From assembly GCA_921293015.1 (NCBI GenBank), contig OV121088.1:16033645-16097644 (forward strand): 64,000 bases of DNA, written 5' to 3'. The DNA is from Phorcus lineatus. Its lineage: Eukaryota > Mollusca > Gastropoda > Trochida > Trochidae. Below are positions 12,589-25,661 of this stretch, piece by piece. The translations under genes and the position numbers were made by a program. Under the pieces are notes generated by a model. That model was not told where the DNA came from and did no database searches. It saw only the letters and a program-made list of their open reading frames with translations. Each line of letters begins with the position of its first letter. Within the stretch, counting starts at the first letter, position 1.

Positions 12589-13055
12589 AGTCCGTGATTT
12601 TCATAACATATCATTTAGCATTTACGAACCTAAATGTCATATGTGGTGATATAAAATTTTAAAAAATCTTAACTTTTCATGTCCAAAAGACATATATGAT
12701 AAATACTGATTTCCATGAAAATCTAAAAACAGCCTTATAAATGCACAGAGGTGTAGATATCACGTCCAATATACATGGGTATTATTTATATAACCTAACA
12801 AACGCTATCAACTCCTAACTGCCCTCCTGGCTGTTTTAGATAAGTCTCCAAATATACGTTTGACTATTTGACGCGCGCCACTGTCCGGTTTTCGATCATT
12901 ATTGCGACGTTCTACCCTCAGAGTGTCATTGTAAAAAAAACGAAAAAGCTTTAATGTGTGTCTTTTTTGGTAAAAGTCAATACTTCGCAATCAAATGACA
13001 CCATTGATTAATTTTGGCATATATGACTCCAACAACTCACGGAGTGGCTCTTTAA
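12589..13055 (-). mobile_element. TTAA-target MITE, copy 2 (inverted)
   Basis: A 459-bp element with the same terminal inverted repeats as copy 1, flanked by a perfect TTAA duplication (12589-12592 and 13052-13055). It matches copy 1 throughout in reverse orientation. A 61-codon open frame inside (12808-12990, minus) is shared with copy 1 over about 45 codons. The differences there are mostly amino-acid changing, so I do not regard it as coding. The perfect TSD suggests this copy is younger or better kept than copy 1. Confidence 0.92.
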
Positions 13056-13849
13056 ACTCGATAAGTCAATAGTTAATGACCAAAGAAAATCCTTTGAAGT
13101 TGGTTTGGATATTCAGAGGATGAGGTCATGAAACCGTGCAATAAGACTACAACGAGACCAATACATGTAGTCTGGCAGTCTGCTAGACATAGGATCAGAA
13201 GAAAACATGGTTGTATTTATTATTGTTGGAACACCTTATTAACGCCGTGTAGGCTCTTTGTATATTCATGATTCATATCGATAACTACATTTGAATTCAC
13301 TCATTATAATGCAGCAGAAAATGACCTGAATTTTAAACTTAATCATGACACTGACAATATTGTAGTTTTTGAATGGATATTAAGTACTTATAAATGTTGA
13401 ACAACATACGAAGTTTGTACATGATATATTAGGTCACGTTAATGGTAGTTGATAGTGCTGTAAAGGACCATAGTATATTCACAATTTACATCGAATATTA
13501 CATTTAGACTTAAGATAACATGTTGAGAAGCCATAATGAAGGTAAAATGTTATTTGTTGTACCTAAGCAGTTGTTTAAACGACCAGAGATATCATCAATA
13601 ACATCATTTTTACTTCGCTATGAGAGGGACACTGAATTGCTTTGTGTAACTATAATGATTTTGAATTTGGAATGTTTAATAATATTGCTAGCTTTTATCA
13701 TTGAATGTGTATATGTAAAGTGTAGCGTTCAGCCTGGATTCTCCATCATTAATCAAAACAAGACTAACAACATATAGTTAGCGAGTTCGTGTTTAGTGCT
13801 GATTTGGTCTGACAAAATAATTTTTTTGTTTACTCACCACACAAATTTT

Positions 13850-14470
13850 AAGTTGAATATGTGTCAGTGTAATGCAGTTGTCAAGTTTCATATTGGGACC
13901 GTACTTAGTACTTTTATTAGCAGACAGTATCTGTGCCTCAAATAGAAGGATGCTTAGGAGGGAATAATCAACACTGATTTGTTAAAGTAGACTTGAGGTC
14001 AGTGACAACATAATTCTGAGACCCATTTATTTGACCGTGTTGCCCAATTTTAGTTTATTAACCTACGGATAACACACTATCGGAAAACTGTACATGAGGG
14101 AATTCCTCTGTGTGGTTGTATCTCGATTATGAACTAAACTACATAATTTTCATTAAAAAAACTCTTAAGATAGCGTGCTTAAAAGATTTCATATTGAAGA
14201 TGATTGATAAACTAATCGCATACCTTGTTGATTTCAACTAAAAAGGGTTCCTAAAATAATCTAATGCCATGCAATCTAATAATCAAACTATCAACTCGCG
14301 ACTTTCTCTGACCCCTGTGTATTGGCCTTCAAGAGTTAGCACTATCAATTTCTATATGCATCTTTATGATATTACATCCTCTTTCTTTAGAAGGAAGTTG
14401 AGTAGTCGTCAGCAGGAGCATAGCGAAAGATTATTCATATATATAGATTTCCATCAATGATTATTTCTTT
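13850..14470 (+). repeat. repeat module M, copy M1
   Basis: A member of a repeat family that recurs at 21490-21890 (minus), 23930-24450, 27840-28180, 28280-28720, 42205-42620 (minus), 43995-44235 and 45985-46310. Landmarks are GGAATAATCAACACTGATTTG, then AAGTAGACTTGAGG, then CATGCAATCTAATAATC. It carries no recognisable protein. It lies just upstream of unit A. Confidence 0.75.
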
Positions 14471-15179
14471 TATGATTATTCAAAGTAAATTTGACACCTA
14501 TTACCATTGTTGTAAGTTCAGCTGATATATTGATATATGTTTGTTTCCCCCAAGTGAGAACCATTATACATGCCACATTGTAATTTTTCATAAACAACTT
14601 TTTAAGACTTAATGCTATTGTTAACAAAATCGCTCTCTACAACGATATAAACAAACGGCTGACGATTTGCATCATGTAAAATTTTAGCATTTATTAAACT
14701 TTTGATTTGGAAAGTTATTGACAAATGGTCGAGAAGGAAATTTCTCAATCGTGGTTGAAACATTATCCAAAGAAATAGAGTTCCTTTTATGAATGTATGA
14801 TAATTTTCAGGAATGTTAAAAAGTTGTGTAAAATCTACCTTTAAATTGTTAAATTAAAAATTGTTTTCCATCATTTCCTAACATAAATGTTCAGAATAAC
14901 TTCATAAATTCATTGTTGTTTGTTTACAATTCTTATACTCACCAAAAACTTCTGTCTATCTCTCCTAGATCAGTTTATTACTCAAACGAAACCTAGGCTA
15001 AGTATATGAACTGCTCCTGTAGTTGTATAAGAAATCTATAATTACCAAAGTTAAGAATGTTGATTCTTAAAAGACTTTTCATGTTTCAGTGATAACTCTT
15101 ATATTCATCTCTTTGTTAGTTCATTTCAGCCACAGATCTTTTTCATTCTAAACAACGAATTAAAATATGACTAATGCCA

Positions 15180-15500
15180 GTTAGATGCAAATCTCCATAT
15201 TATGGATTTCTTTGTGGCCTAGTCATGTTAACATATCTTATGTTTGTTTTTTTTATTTATATTTATCATGTAATAAATAATTTTGACACTTCAAAAGGTT
15301 ACATGTTCATTTTGGAAAGGGGGTACGACGTTTGCAAATTTAGTTCACTCTCATTGATAAAACTAATTAGTTTGTATGTCAAGTCAGAGACAGCTTGACG
15401 TCAAATAAAAAGTTTGACAAAGGTTAGATCAATTACAAACAATTACAGACTGTCCAGACACAATTACGTTGTTAAAGGGTAATTTAAATGGACTGAGGTA
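15180..15500 (+). repeat. repeat module R, copy 1
   Basis: Besides its unit B partner (37240-37420), this stretch resembles 22080-22440 inside unit A itself. Shared landmarks are ATTAGTTTGTATGTCAAG / ATTAGTATGTAGTAAAAC, then AGACAG.TTGACGT, then ACTGTC.AGACA.ATTAC. The internal copy implies duplication older than the A/B event. Confidence 0.65.
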
Positions 15501-15689
15501 AAATAGCGTTTTTCATAAATATTTTTTGATACAGTTTTTGTGAGACAGAAAATAAGAATATTGTACTTTGATATGTGTATGCAACAAAGCTATTGACTAT
15601 AGAATAGTTGTAAATGGAGAAATAACTTTCATAAAATAAAATATAACTTTTGGTTTGAGAGGGGCAAACAACAATCCTCTAAATGCTGT

Positions 15690-16350
15690 TGATCTGGTGA
15701 CACTTACTACTCTATCCTGGTGCAAATATCATGTAATTGAGGTTTTGTTTGAACGTCAATAAAATAACTTCAGCAGAACGGACAATGGATATCCCATTGT
15801 CAATGTGTACATTAGCCCTTCTTTAACTTAATGTTGGATTGTCTAGTCCCTCGCGCAAAAATTCGAATTTTGGCATGATTGGACAGACTGTAAACACATT
15901 TTCAAAGTTCTGATTTCCTTAAATCTGGATTAAAATATTCCATTTTGACTGTCTGAGAAAATAATCAACAAAATCCTATTGACTTACTGCAAACGAACAA
16001 ACATGACTTGTGTTTAAAGCTGTCGGTCACAAAGGATTTTTAGAGAAAATATAAAAAGTACTGTTTTCGAAATTTTGACCCCTGGTCACTTCAGTGACCT
16101 GCCTAAAACTATTACGGTTAACTGTTGGGTATGGCATACGATTGCGTTAAAGTGCAGTGAATCTTCACTTCGGTATTGAAAATTCAACATTATCCGTTTC
16201 GTTTTCGCAATGTTACGACGCCTCAAAGACATGCCAAATTACATGATATTTGCACTAGGATACGCAGGTATGTGAACAAACCTTTGGTATGCAGCTGTAG
16301 GTCAACAGGAAAAAAAATAAATGTCATCAAACTACAAAAGAGTATATCAT
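15690..16350 (+). repeat. repeat module P, copy 1
   Basis: Matches 30600-31210 collinearly. Shared landmarks are TGCAAATATCATGT, TTTTGACCCCTGGTCACTTC, ATTACATGATATTTGCACTA and AGGTATGTGAACAAAC. Most of it is missing at the corresponding place in unit B (about 37635-37725), so it was either inserted in A or deleted from B. Both copies hold an overlapping open frame. The aligned codons differ mostly by amino-acid-changing substitutions, so there is no sign of coding constraint. Confidence 0.75.
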
Positions 16351-17080
16351 TCTTAAACTGCAACTACGCCAAGTTCTACACATCCTGGACAACATTTCAC
16401 AACACATTCTGGACAACATTTCACAACCTCTTTGACATATGAGCATGTTGATTTTATGTTTATTTTGATGATTAGTCACTTGTACAAATGTAACTCATAA
16501 TACATGAGATATAAACACACTGTGAACAAGTTGGGAAACAAAAAAGAAAAAACAACCTTTTTTTTTTCAAATATTGATAATCTGAGTTATATTCAAGCCT
16601 TGGCTTGTAATAAGTAGATCTTTGAATGTTTCATATATACTCATATGCACTCTTACTTTTTGATGTGATGATCTCACATCGTCTGTGACACTTTTCTGTA
16701 AAGAAAACAACAGGAAGCTTTAACTGTCACGACTGCCATTATACTCTCTGCCGGGATTAGTATCACTGACGGACGTATGATGCCATGATTTGATGCATGC
16801 AGACAGAAAGTTCAAACGCTTTTCATCAAACATTTTGCTTTCCCTGCATGCTTTGAAATATTGTATACATTGCCTCATTTGCACATTCAAAATTAACACA
16901 ACCAAATTTATGTAAGTTGGAATCTTGCAAGGATTACTTTATGATATTAAACAAAATTCAGAAGAGATGAAAATGGCATTAAGTTGCACCATTCAATCGG
17001 TTAAGAGAACGTTGATCATCAAATTGAATTAGAATTATAATGTTGCGATCGACGAAGAGAATTCACGATCGACGAAGAGA

Positions 17081-18303
17081 ATTCACGGGCAAAAGAAACG
17101 CTACCATGCATTTAACATCTCTAACGGACGTATGATGCCATGATATGATGCCAAATAAATACGAAACTGAGATTAAAAAACAAAATGTTTATTCAAATAG
17201 AACATGTGACGATATAAAAAATTTTTACAAATCAAGTTCGGCACAGTCTCCGATATTAGCCTTGGGGTCAAAAATTCCAAGTTCACTGTCATGACTGATC
17301 CTGATGCAGGGAAATCCAGGTTCAGTGTGTTGAAAACAGTTCACATTGATAACGTGTATGGCCTCCCCTTGCCACAATGCACACATTAACCCTCCAACAC
17401 ATGGAGAAAATCAAACGTCTGACGTCATTACGTGGAATGCGCTGCCATTCTTCTTGGAGAGCTTGAGCAAGTTGCTGGCGGTTATCTGGAGGTGGTTGTC
17501 GTTGACGAATACGACGATCCAAAGCGTCCCAAAGATGTTCGATCGGTGACATGTCAGGCGGGCATGCTGGCCACGGCAAAACGTCGATGTTGTTAACAAG
17601 GAAGTTCTGAGTAACTCGAGCTGTGTGCGATCGGGCATTGTCTTGTTGAAAGATCACACCTTGTGCCTGTTGTCGAAGAAAGGGACAGACGAGGGGATGG
17701 AGAATGTCATCGACATGACGCTGAGCCGATAGATTTCCATTCACAATCACCAGCAGCGTCTTTTCCTCACCAAATATGTTTCCCCAAACCATGATACTTC
17801 CTACTCCGTAGGGCACCACTTCCTGAACGCAACATGCAGCGGTTCTCTCTCCCCAACGGCGGTAAACACGTACTCTTCCATCTGCTTTGAAGACAGAACC
17901 GACTTTCGTCAGAGAAAGCACCCTCTGCCACTGCCAACGTAAACCCGTCCTCGATCATCTCAGTCTTTGTTGGCGATGTTCGGCTGTCAAAAGCTGTATG
18001 CCCTGATGTCATGGGACCTTAGATGTCTGGCCACTGTGCGTCTGCTTACCCGGTGACCCAGGGCATTCGACTTCGATGATGTCACTGTCAGGAAGCGGTT
18101 TCTGAGGTGTAACGTGCGCAGATCTTGGTCGTCCTGGTGGGTTGTGACTCTAGGTCGGCCCGATCTTGGTCTATCTGAAGTCTGTCCCGGATGACGATAA
18201 CATTGCATACATGTAAGTCTTGTGACAGTTTTATGATGACGGCCAAGCGTTCTAGCAACATGGGTGTGGGTGGCTCCCATTTCAATCATCCCGATTGTCA
18301 ATA
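17081..18303 (-). mobile_element. Tc1-family DNA transposon, decayed, one end lost
   Basis: The transposase is spread over three frames. An N-terminal helix-turn-helix region (17987-18301) includes GRHHKTVTRL. A middle piece contains the first catalytic Asp in FSDESRFCL (within 17767-18012). A C-terminal piece of 199 residues (17322-17921) holds the second Asp in FQQDNARSHTARV and the Glu in SPIEHLWDALDRR. About two frameshifts make it inactive. The usual D-to-E spacing in this family is 34 residues; I count 33 here. A terminal repeat (TTCACGGGCAAAAGAAACGC) lies at 17082, matching the element at 37955-38935. The other end is missing, replaced by the DIRS-like fossil. A 20-bp direct repeat (CGATCGACGAAGAGAATTCA) sits just outside at 17046-17084. 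Confidence 0.9.
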
Positions 18304-18304
18304 G

Positions 18305-19890
18305 TCAATAGATGCAGTGTAACAATTGGAAGATATGAGATCATTTGCTTGTTGGAGTGATTCCAAGTGGCGATACTTAAAATTGTGGTGTACGTTTTTA
18401 AGATCTAAGATTACTCTGAGGTATCCATCTTTTTTATCTCTTGTAAAATTGTTTCAGATGTATTCCCCTTCTTCACGCTTTGATATTTCAAATATCCCTT
18501 TGTTTAATATTTTAGTAATGTCTATTGTGGTACCTCAGTTTGAGAAGGTGGTTTTGAGGATTCAATGTTAACCCCAAAAACATCATAGAGGATGTTAGAG
18601 TCTGATGTCATTGACTTCCAGAATTCGAAATGATATTTCAGTTTACCAGCTCTAAGATTCTGCACCATGTCATGAAATGTGTCATTTACAAGACTAAGAA
18701 AACCAGGCCATAGATAATATTGTCGTCCCTGTTCTCTTTGTTTCACATTTACTTCTGAGAGTCTTGCTTTTGCAGCCATTTTCCGCCTTCTGGTAAGGAG
18801 ATGCGCTCCCTCCCCCTCGCTTGTAGTTTAAACGACCTCTTCAACGATGACATGCATATGGCTGATATCTGTGGCCTCTTAAAACTATTGGAGTTGTTGT
18901 GGTATGTCATGGAAAAAGAAATTTTGCTGATCGAATGACAGAATTATTTTTGACACTGCACAAGAGTTTATACTTGACATTCAAATCAGGCTTAGTAGCC
19001 TCGCTACACACTGGTAACCTTCCAGTAGGGCTGTACCCAGCAGGTATATCGAATCCAAAGAGTTTATTTGAGCATTTGTCGCATTCATCTCGGACTTTTT
19101 GATAGTCAGATGTTCATCTGACAATTTAGAGATGGCATATGCAGATTTACACAATTTATCTGCAACCTTTTGAAGTTAGGGTTAGGGTTTTAGTTTTTGC
19201 CATATTTCTTTGTTGACTCTTGCAACAGTAATATTGAGGTTCGCTTGCCTGGGATATTTATCCATGATTGCTTTCGCCTTTTCATCGTCTAAGTTCAAAC
19301 TGAACAGCTGATTCCCAATAGCAGCAAGTTTTGGGCCACACTCACTGCCAACTTTATCTCCGACACAGTATTCCGCTTCTAAAGTATTTTCAAAATTCTT
19401 AGTGTCGTTTGACAGCTCGTTATCTTCGTGACAAATAAGAGCGTCTATTTGATAAATGGAATGTCATCACACTCGTCCGAATCTGAGTTCAAGACATTTG
19501 AGCGACGCTTGCCTTAAACCGGCTTGCTGCCACAATTGTTGTCTTGATGTCGTGATTTCATAGTTTCCACGATATGTGCTTTCATTTCGGAAAGTTCTTT
19601 TATTATATCTTCACGAGAAGGCACAGAATCGGGGACATTATTCCATTGACTTGAGTTGTTCAAGATTAACTGCAGCACTAGCAACTGGCTCACTGAAAGT
19701 AACACGCCTTGGCGTTGTGTCCAACGAAAGTTCGCCTGAATTGTATTCAAAGAGATTTTTTACATGTCGCTTGCGTTTTGCCGCATTGGCTACTTGATCC
19801 AAATGTGACAATGAAGTAGAGAATTCATGGACCAGGGTCCTTCTACTCATTCATCATGGTGCAGGCCAACATGGTGTCCAATCGGCACAA
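18305..19890 (-). mobile_element. DIRS/Ngaro-like tyrosine-recombinase retroelement fossil
   Basis: An old, broken copy with many breaks. Recognisable parts on the minus strand, from about 19850 downward, are a gag-like ORF1 region and then the beginning of a DIRS-type reverse transcriptase (about 18780 to 18330). The recombinase and terminal repeats are not visible. The fossil directly abuts the truncated Tc1 element at about 18303, and the pair occupies a stretch absent from unit B. The assignment rests on the characteristic gag-like and RT-start motifs of the family. Confidence 0.72.
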
Positions 19891-21489
19891 TATGGGGTAA
19901 AACCTGTATGTAATGTATTTCAGTTCAATCTTTATAATCACCTTTTGGAATGTTTGTCAATGAACAACATCAATCAATAAACCAGTTAACTTTATTACAA
20001 TATATTGTATTGAACCTACTGAAAATCAGACATGGAACTGATTCATAGAACATGAATTTATAGTCAGTCAAACGTCAACCTCTATGAAAAGTTAATTCAA
20101 AATTGCTGCAGGTTATGGGTCACATGTCTACATTCTGTTTAAAACCTACCACAAACTTCTGTCAAATACCCAAAAAGGGCTTTACAATAACCAAGTTTCA
20201 TACCTGTAATCTAAATGAGTGTTTTAAAAGCTGATAGCATTTTGTTGCTTAACCTTAGAATAGAAACTATGGGAGCTTAAATGAATTGATTATCTTCAGT
20301 CATGAAGGCATCCTCGACCATCAAGGGGTTATGTGCCACTATTCTACGCAGATCATCCGAGTCTGTAGGAAGAACCAATTATAAAGGCAGCTTTTCTTGA
20401 ATCTGTTTTGCTTTTTAACAATCTAACAAAATGTGTTAATATTAGATTACTGAATTAGTCATTGTGGGTCGACCCATTAGAAACTCACATTAATCTAATT
20501 GGGACAACCTTTATAGAAACTGAAAAGGTAACCATCATTTTAGAGACACGCATTTATAGCAAGGTTAGTGGTTATGCCGTCACCTAAATGACCCATGTCA
20601 CACGATCATAGCTTCGTAATACTCTCTTAGAACTCTCCATTGTATATCAAAGGTATATTACTATGTGAAGTTGTTCAACACAAGAATGTCGTATATCTCT
20701 TGCATTGAAACACATCTTTTGTAGATCCAAGGTTTTAAAAAATATAAGAGGAAGTGGATCACAGGATAAATTCATAATTATGAGATAAGATTTTATTACT
20801 GATAAAACTCAAATACCAAGTGTCATAATTTCACAGCTTCTGGGATCATCTCGAAGTTATTTGTCTCAATATATCTTTACTCGTAACTTCTATTGTTGAC
20901 TGTTTTGTCATTAACTTTTGCAAAACAAAACTTAGATTTAAAACAAAACTTGAATTAATACTTAATAACGTCTCTTAGCCGCCTGTTGTCAGGCCATATC
21001 GTTAAAGTGAGTGCCCTTTAAAATGATAGATTGGAAAGCAATGAAAATCTGTAAAATCTGCCTGTCACTTTGAGATCAAATCATCATAGAAATTGAATAT
21101 TGGCATGGTTCTCAACGTGGTCACACAAACATGATGTCAAGATCAGTTAAAGCTTTATTTCAATTTTAAAATTAGATAAAAGGCGAGATTGAGGCCGAAA
21201 AAAATATTTAAGAATAGGAAGAAACAGTCACATTTGACGCATTTTAAAATTAATATACTTTTGTAAATCCCCCTCTTGGGACTACTTGAATTAATCACAA
21301 TTATTAATGATTAGATACTCCCTAATTCAATTACATTACTTCCAACATAGAAAGGGAATACATTAAGGCTAATACACAGAATGAAGGATCTGTGGATGTC
21401 CTGAGTTGATAGCTTGATTCTTAGATTGTATTGTTTTACATTATTTCAAGATCTCTATATATGTGTGCAACTCAATGTTGTTGGCAATA

Positions 21490-22000
21490 AGTGCACTAGC
21501 CATATTCAATATTAAACACTTTCAGAATATCACTCTTTTATGAGATTATCTAATAAAAACATTCAAATCATGTAGTTTAGTACATGGTCTAAACAATAAG
21601 GCCTTGCCACTTAGAACGAAGTCACTAATTTACAGATACTCTCTCGAAATGGTGTTATCCATAAGTTAATAAACTCAAAATGGGCAAGACAGTCAAATAA
21701 ATGGAACTCCATTTGCGTTGTTGATGACCTCAGCTCTACTTTAGGAAATCATTGTTGATTATTCCCTCCTACGCACACTCCTTTCTAAAGTTTAGCAACA
21801 GCTTAGTGTCTACTCATAAAACTACTAGCATGATTCCGATATTAAACTTGACACTTACCCCATATTGACACTTATTGACTTAAAATGAGTACGCAACTAG
21901 ATGATCATGTTGTCCGAATATGTTTTAATCTAGGGTGAAGTATACAGGCTGAAAGCTACACCTGACATACAATCTTTCAATGATCAAGCGCTTGCAATTT
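21490..22000 (-). repeat. repeat module M, inverted copy M2
   Basis: Read on the minus strand it follows M1 (13850-14220) closely: GGAGGGAATAATCAACAATG, AAGTAGAGCTGAGGTCA, CATTTATTTGACTGTCTTGCC, TTTATTAACTTATGGATAAC. It is the only orientation-reversed member within unit A. Its unit B counterpart is at 42205-42620. Confidence 0.78.
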
Positions 22001-22079
22001 CAAATAATAATTAAAATGCGAAAACTTTGTCAAAATTACAGAGTGAACAAAGTTAAGCAGTGGCCGCCTTATGTAGAAT

Positions 22080-22440
22080 TTAAAAAGTAATTACTCTTTA
22101 TTTTGCGGTTAACGTTTATATAGATATTTATGTTTCGTGGCATTTCCCTTTTAACAAGTATAAAGTCTGTCTTTTTTCATATAAACATATATTTCTGAGA
22201 CCTCGGAAGATTACATTTTCATTTGGGAATGATGATATAAATGTTTTACTTCACACTCATTTATAACACTGATTAGTATGTAGTAAAACAATTTGTCGAG
22301 TTACAGACAGTTTGACGTTGAATAAAGAGGATAACAAAGGGCAAATCTATTACATATACTTACGGACTGTCGAGACAAACATTACTTTGTAATAGGTTCA
22401 ATTTATTTTATCCTAAGGTTAAATAATGTTTCAGAATGAT
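22080..22440 (+). repeat. repeat module R, copy 2
   Basis: Resembles 15180-15500 and 37240-37420 (AGTTACAGACAGTTTGACGT and ACGGACTGTCGAGACAAACA). In unit B the matching region stops at about 42890 and resumes opposite 23744, so most of 22130-23740 has no partner there. Confidence 0.6.
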
Positions 22441-22809
22441 TATTTTCTAAATTTACTGATAAGCTGGCTAAAGAGAATTTAACATGAGAGAGGATGCAGT
22501 CATACAGGACTTTATTAACATGTTCTAATGCTCTGTATTACACCTTTAGGGAATTGCAGGATTCAGGTCATTAAATATGTTATTTTTGTAAGATGTACCA
22601 TTTCTTTTATGTTGGTCATGAAAAGAAGACATATCAGGTTTGCCAATTTAATCATATCTATACATATGTCGATATATGCTACTGATATGTCTTGTTATAA
22701 GTAAAGTGTAAGGTTAAAGTAAGTAGGTAACAGCTTACTATGACAAAGTTTATACAGCGCATTACAAGAGGCAAACATTCTATTTACGAAAGGTATGTTT
22801 TCTTCAGGT

Positions 22810-23110
22810 CATCATTCCTTTCATCTAATTACTTCTAGCCCATTTTCTAAGGTTTCAATTAGGCGGCCTAATGACCAATAAAGACGTTTTTGGCAGGTTG
22901 ACTGCTTCATTACACACCCAAGGCTATGCTGTGATGTGAACGAAACAAATCCCACAATAAGTACCCATTTCTCTAGGCTGGGGTTGACAGAAGTTTAAAC
23001 AAAAAAAGAGAATGAATTTGAGGATAAAAATTATACTAAATATGCCCTTACTCTCATTAGGGTTTAAGAACTAATACTTTAGATAAAGTTTATGATTTAC
23101 CAGTTTAATC
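22810..23110 (+). repeat. repeat module N, copy 2
   Basis: Partner of 6840-7130, with AATGACCAATAAAGACG and AAGGCTATGCTGTGATGTGA. The later part (CCCTTACTCTCATTAGGG) also matches 44940-45000. Confidence 0.65.
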
Positions 23111-23929
23111 ATAATGATTAATTTAAAAAGCAAATTATAGACCTGTTTTCACAAATTTTGTATTTTCAAAATTAAAAAATATTATGATGTAACAGAAGAC
23201 AAATTCGTTTTCCTTTACCTTAGCTGTAGGTATGAAGTTTATTTACCTTAAAACTATTTTACGTTTTCAAAATTGATAAAATAAATGATTATGAGTATAT
23301 TAAACTGTTCAAATCCTGCAGAGAGAGCTGTTTGTTCGTTTGTACCACAGAAACGATAATCAAGCTTTCGATCCTTGTCATAAAAGAGTCCTGACGGCCT
23401 TTCAACAGAAGATGTCCAGAAATAAATATGTTTGCAGTAAAAAAAAGGCAGGTTCTCCATTGACGATAGTTCTAACACTTATAACCCTAGACTGACAATT
23501 GACACTAATAGATGGGAAATAGGGTCCGTTTTATATAGCAGTCGAGTCTCATCATCTTCTCACCAAATGATGACCAGAGGCAAGATTCACATCTCAATCA
23601 TGTTGTTTGTCTCGACTATTTCATTTGGAGTCCAGAAAAGGGACACCATTCTTCAAGATGGCGACCTTTGTACTAGTAGAGGCAACCGTTCTTGTCTGAG
23701 AATTATCCTCTTATTTCAGTGGATCACTTTATGTCTCTGACGACGAAAATACGGAAATTGCCGCCTAAAGCCAGGGAGTAAAATAGTACTTTCAAATATA
23801 TCTATAGGTAATGCCAAACACAAAACCTTCTACGACGAGTCTTACATATTTAACCTTATATACCAGTCTTAAAGTAAACCATTACCAATTACTGACAAAC
23901 ATGAAAAGTAAATTCTATTTGTGTTATCA

Positions 23930-24450
23930 TTATTCAAGTTTTAAGAATATGACATTGCTAGTTGACGTGTACAGTCATTATGACGAATTGTCAAGTTGAA
24001 TAAAAGGGAATTAGACTTAGCAATTATATGAGCAGACAGAATCTTGTTGCTAAACCAAAAATAGAATGTCACGAAGGAAGGAATAATCAACATTGATTTG
24101 ATCCAGAAGACTTGTGGCTAGCTACAGCTCCAATTTAGAGACCAACATATCTGACTGCGTTGCCTATTATTTCTCAAAATCTTTTGTACGAAAGCGTATT
24201 CCTTCTTGGCTTTATTAAAGTAAACCACAAACAAGTTAAATTTAATTTCAAATACAACTGTATTAATAGTCTCATATTCTAAGAAGTGTTTAGTATCTCA
24301 AACACGAAATGCATACCATGTGGATTGTATTAGAGAAAGGAATATTCTCTGGGCAATTTTATAGCATTCAATCTGATGATCAGCTACCAACCTATGACAT
24401 CTACTGACATTTTTTTCTGTATTTTGGACCCAATCGAACGTACGATTTTA
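23930..24450 (+). repeat. repeat module M, copy M3
   Basis: Carries CAGAATCTTGTTGCTAAACC, GGAATAATCAACATTGATTTG and GACTTGTGGCTAGCTAC, then GCATTCAATCTGATGATCAG, in the same order as M1 and M5. Confidence 0.68.
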
Positions 24451-25661
24451 TATTTTATCTTGCCAAATAGTATTATCAACTAAAATTTCCCGACCACATA
24501 CAATTATGAAAAAAATGTTTCACAAATTTTAAGACTGTAGGAATATTACACTAATGTCAAATGAAATCACGCATTCAATCACATTTTCTATTCATCATTC
24601 AAACTAAATAAAGATAAAAACACTTCATTTGTATGGCTTTGAACTAACGATAATTGGAGATAAGATATGATAAAATAAGTCCCGGAGGAAATATAAGTTA
24701 CAAGTCGTAAAACATACACAAACAGAACAAAACATATCATCACAACATATCACATACCAAAAATAAAGAATAAATAAATACATGTAGATAAGACAGGGTA
24801 ATATAGGCCAGATGTCGTAATACGATTCGAAAAGGTAGTAGGGTGAAAAGATTTTCATAACGGTAAATGATAAAGGATTATTAACTATTGTCCAAAAATA
24901 ATTGATACCGACAAGAGCAAAAAAATGACAGAAATTTTTTGTTCTAGCTAACGGTCAGCACAGCCGACGTCCTGATTGGATAAATCCAAAATCATTATGA
25001 GAACATGACAGCTGTTCTCCAAGATCTTTTGCACTTTCTTGAGTATTTGTTTTGTAAAACTTTCGGAGTTTTAAACAATTCACTAGGTCAGATTATCCAT
25101 TTGTCAGAGCTCGTTGCTTATTCTCATTTTTCCTAAGATTGTCTTTCTATTTTTGAATTACTCATTTCTTATGCAAGAAATTGGGCATGTTCAATATTTC
25201 TCTTCAAACTTGTTTATGCAGTTTATTTTTTTCGGAAGGGGTAGCTTTTTCATATACTGGACTTGATTGTGTTTTAAAAAAATGCAACCCATACCTGTAT
25301 TTAGTGCTCCGGAACTCATCGTAAATCCCTCATGCCAGACAACACGCTGTACTTAGTCTCTGTAAGGGTATCTGCTACAAGATATTGATGTATTTGGCAG
25401 AATCTTATTAATAAATCTTGTGTCTTGTTATTTAGGATATCGTGTAATGGATTGTTTATCGTCAAAGGTAAATGTTTTTATCTCCTAAAGTTGTAATTTA
25501 AAAATTCAAACAAATTAGATATTCTAAATTGCTACTTTTACAAATTCCATCTTCATTTACCTTATATATCTTATCAAGTAACATATGATGATATTCACAC
25601 GACTGGTTAAGAAAGGCACATTTTTTAAACATAACGTAATGGAATATTTTCACTTATAAGA
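24451..25661. other. no gene recognised
   Basis: AT-rich sequence. The part at 24770-25080 aligns with unit B at 42985-43310 (GATACCGACAAGAGCAAAA / GATACCGACTAGAGCAAAA). The remainder has only chance frames. Confidence 0.5.

Noticed and set aside
12808-12990. Short basic protein frame shared by both TTAA-target MITEs
   Set aside because: About 45 codons align with the same stop, but most differences change the amino acid and one copy has an upstream in-frame stop. Similarity is explained by common MITE descent.
13520-13777. 85-codon open frame with a hydrophobic stretch
   Set aside because: Low-complexity AT-rich chance frame, no motif, no conservation seen in other copies of neighbouring repeats.
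16176-16442. Frame shared between modules P1 and P2 (FRNVT.PQRH.KLHDICT)
   Set aside because: Substitutions between the copies are mainly non-synonymous, so there is no sign of selection for protein.
19176-19187. Second telomere-type repeat
   Set aside because: Only two TTAGGG units, expected by chance at this scale, and within the DIRS-like fossil region.
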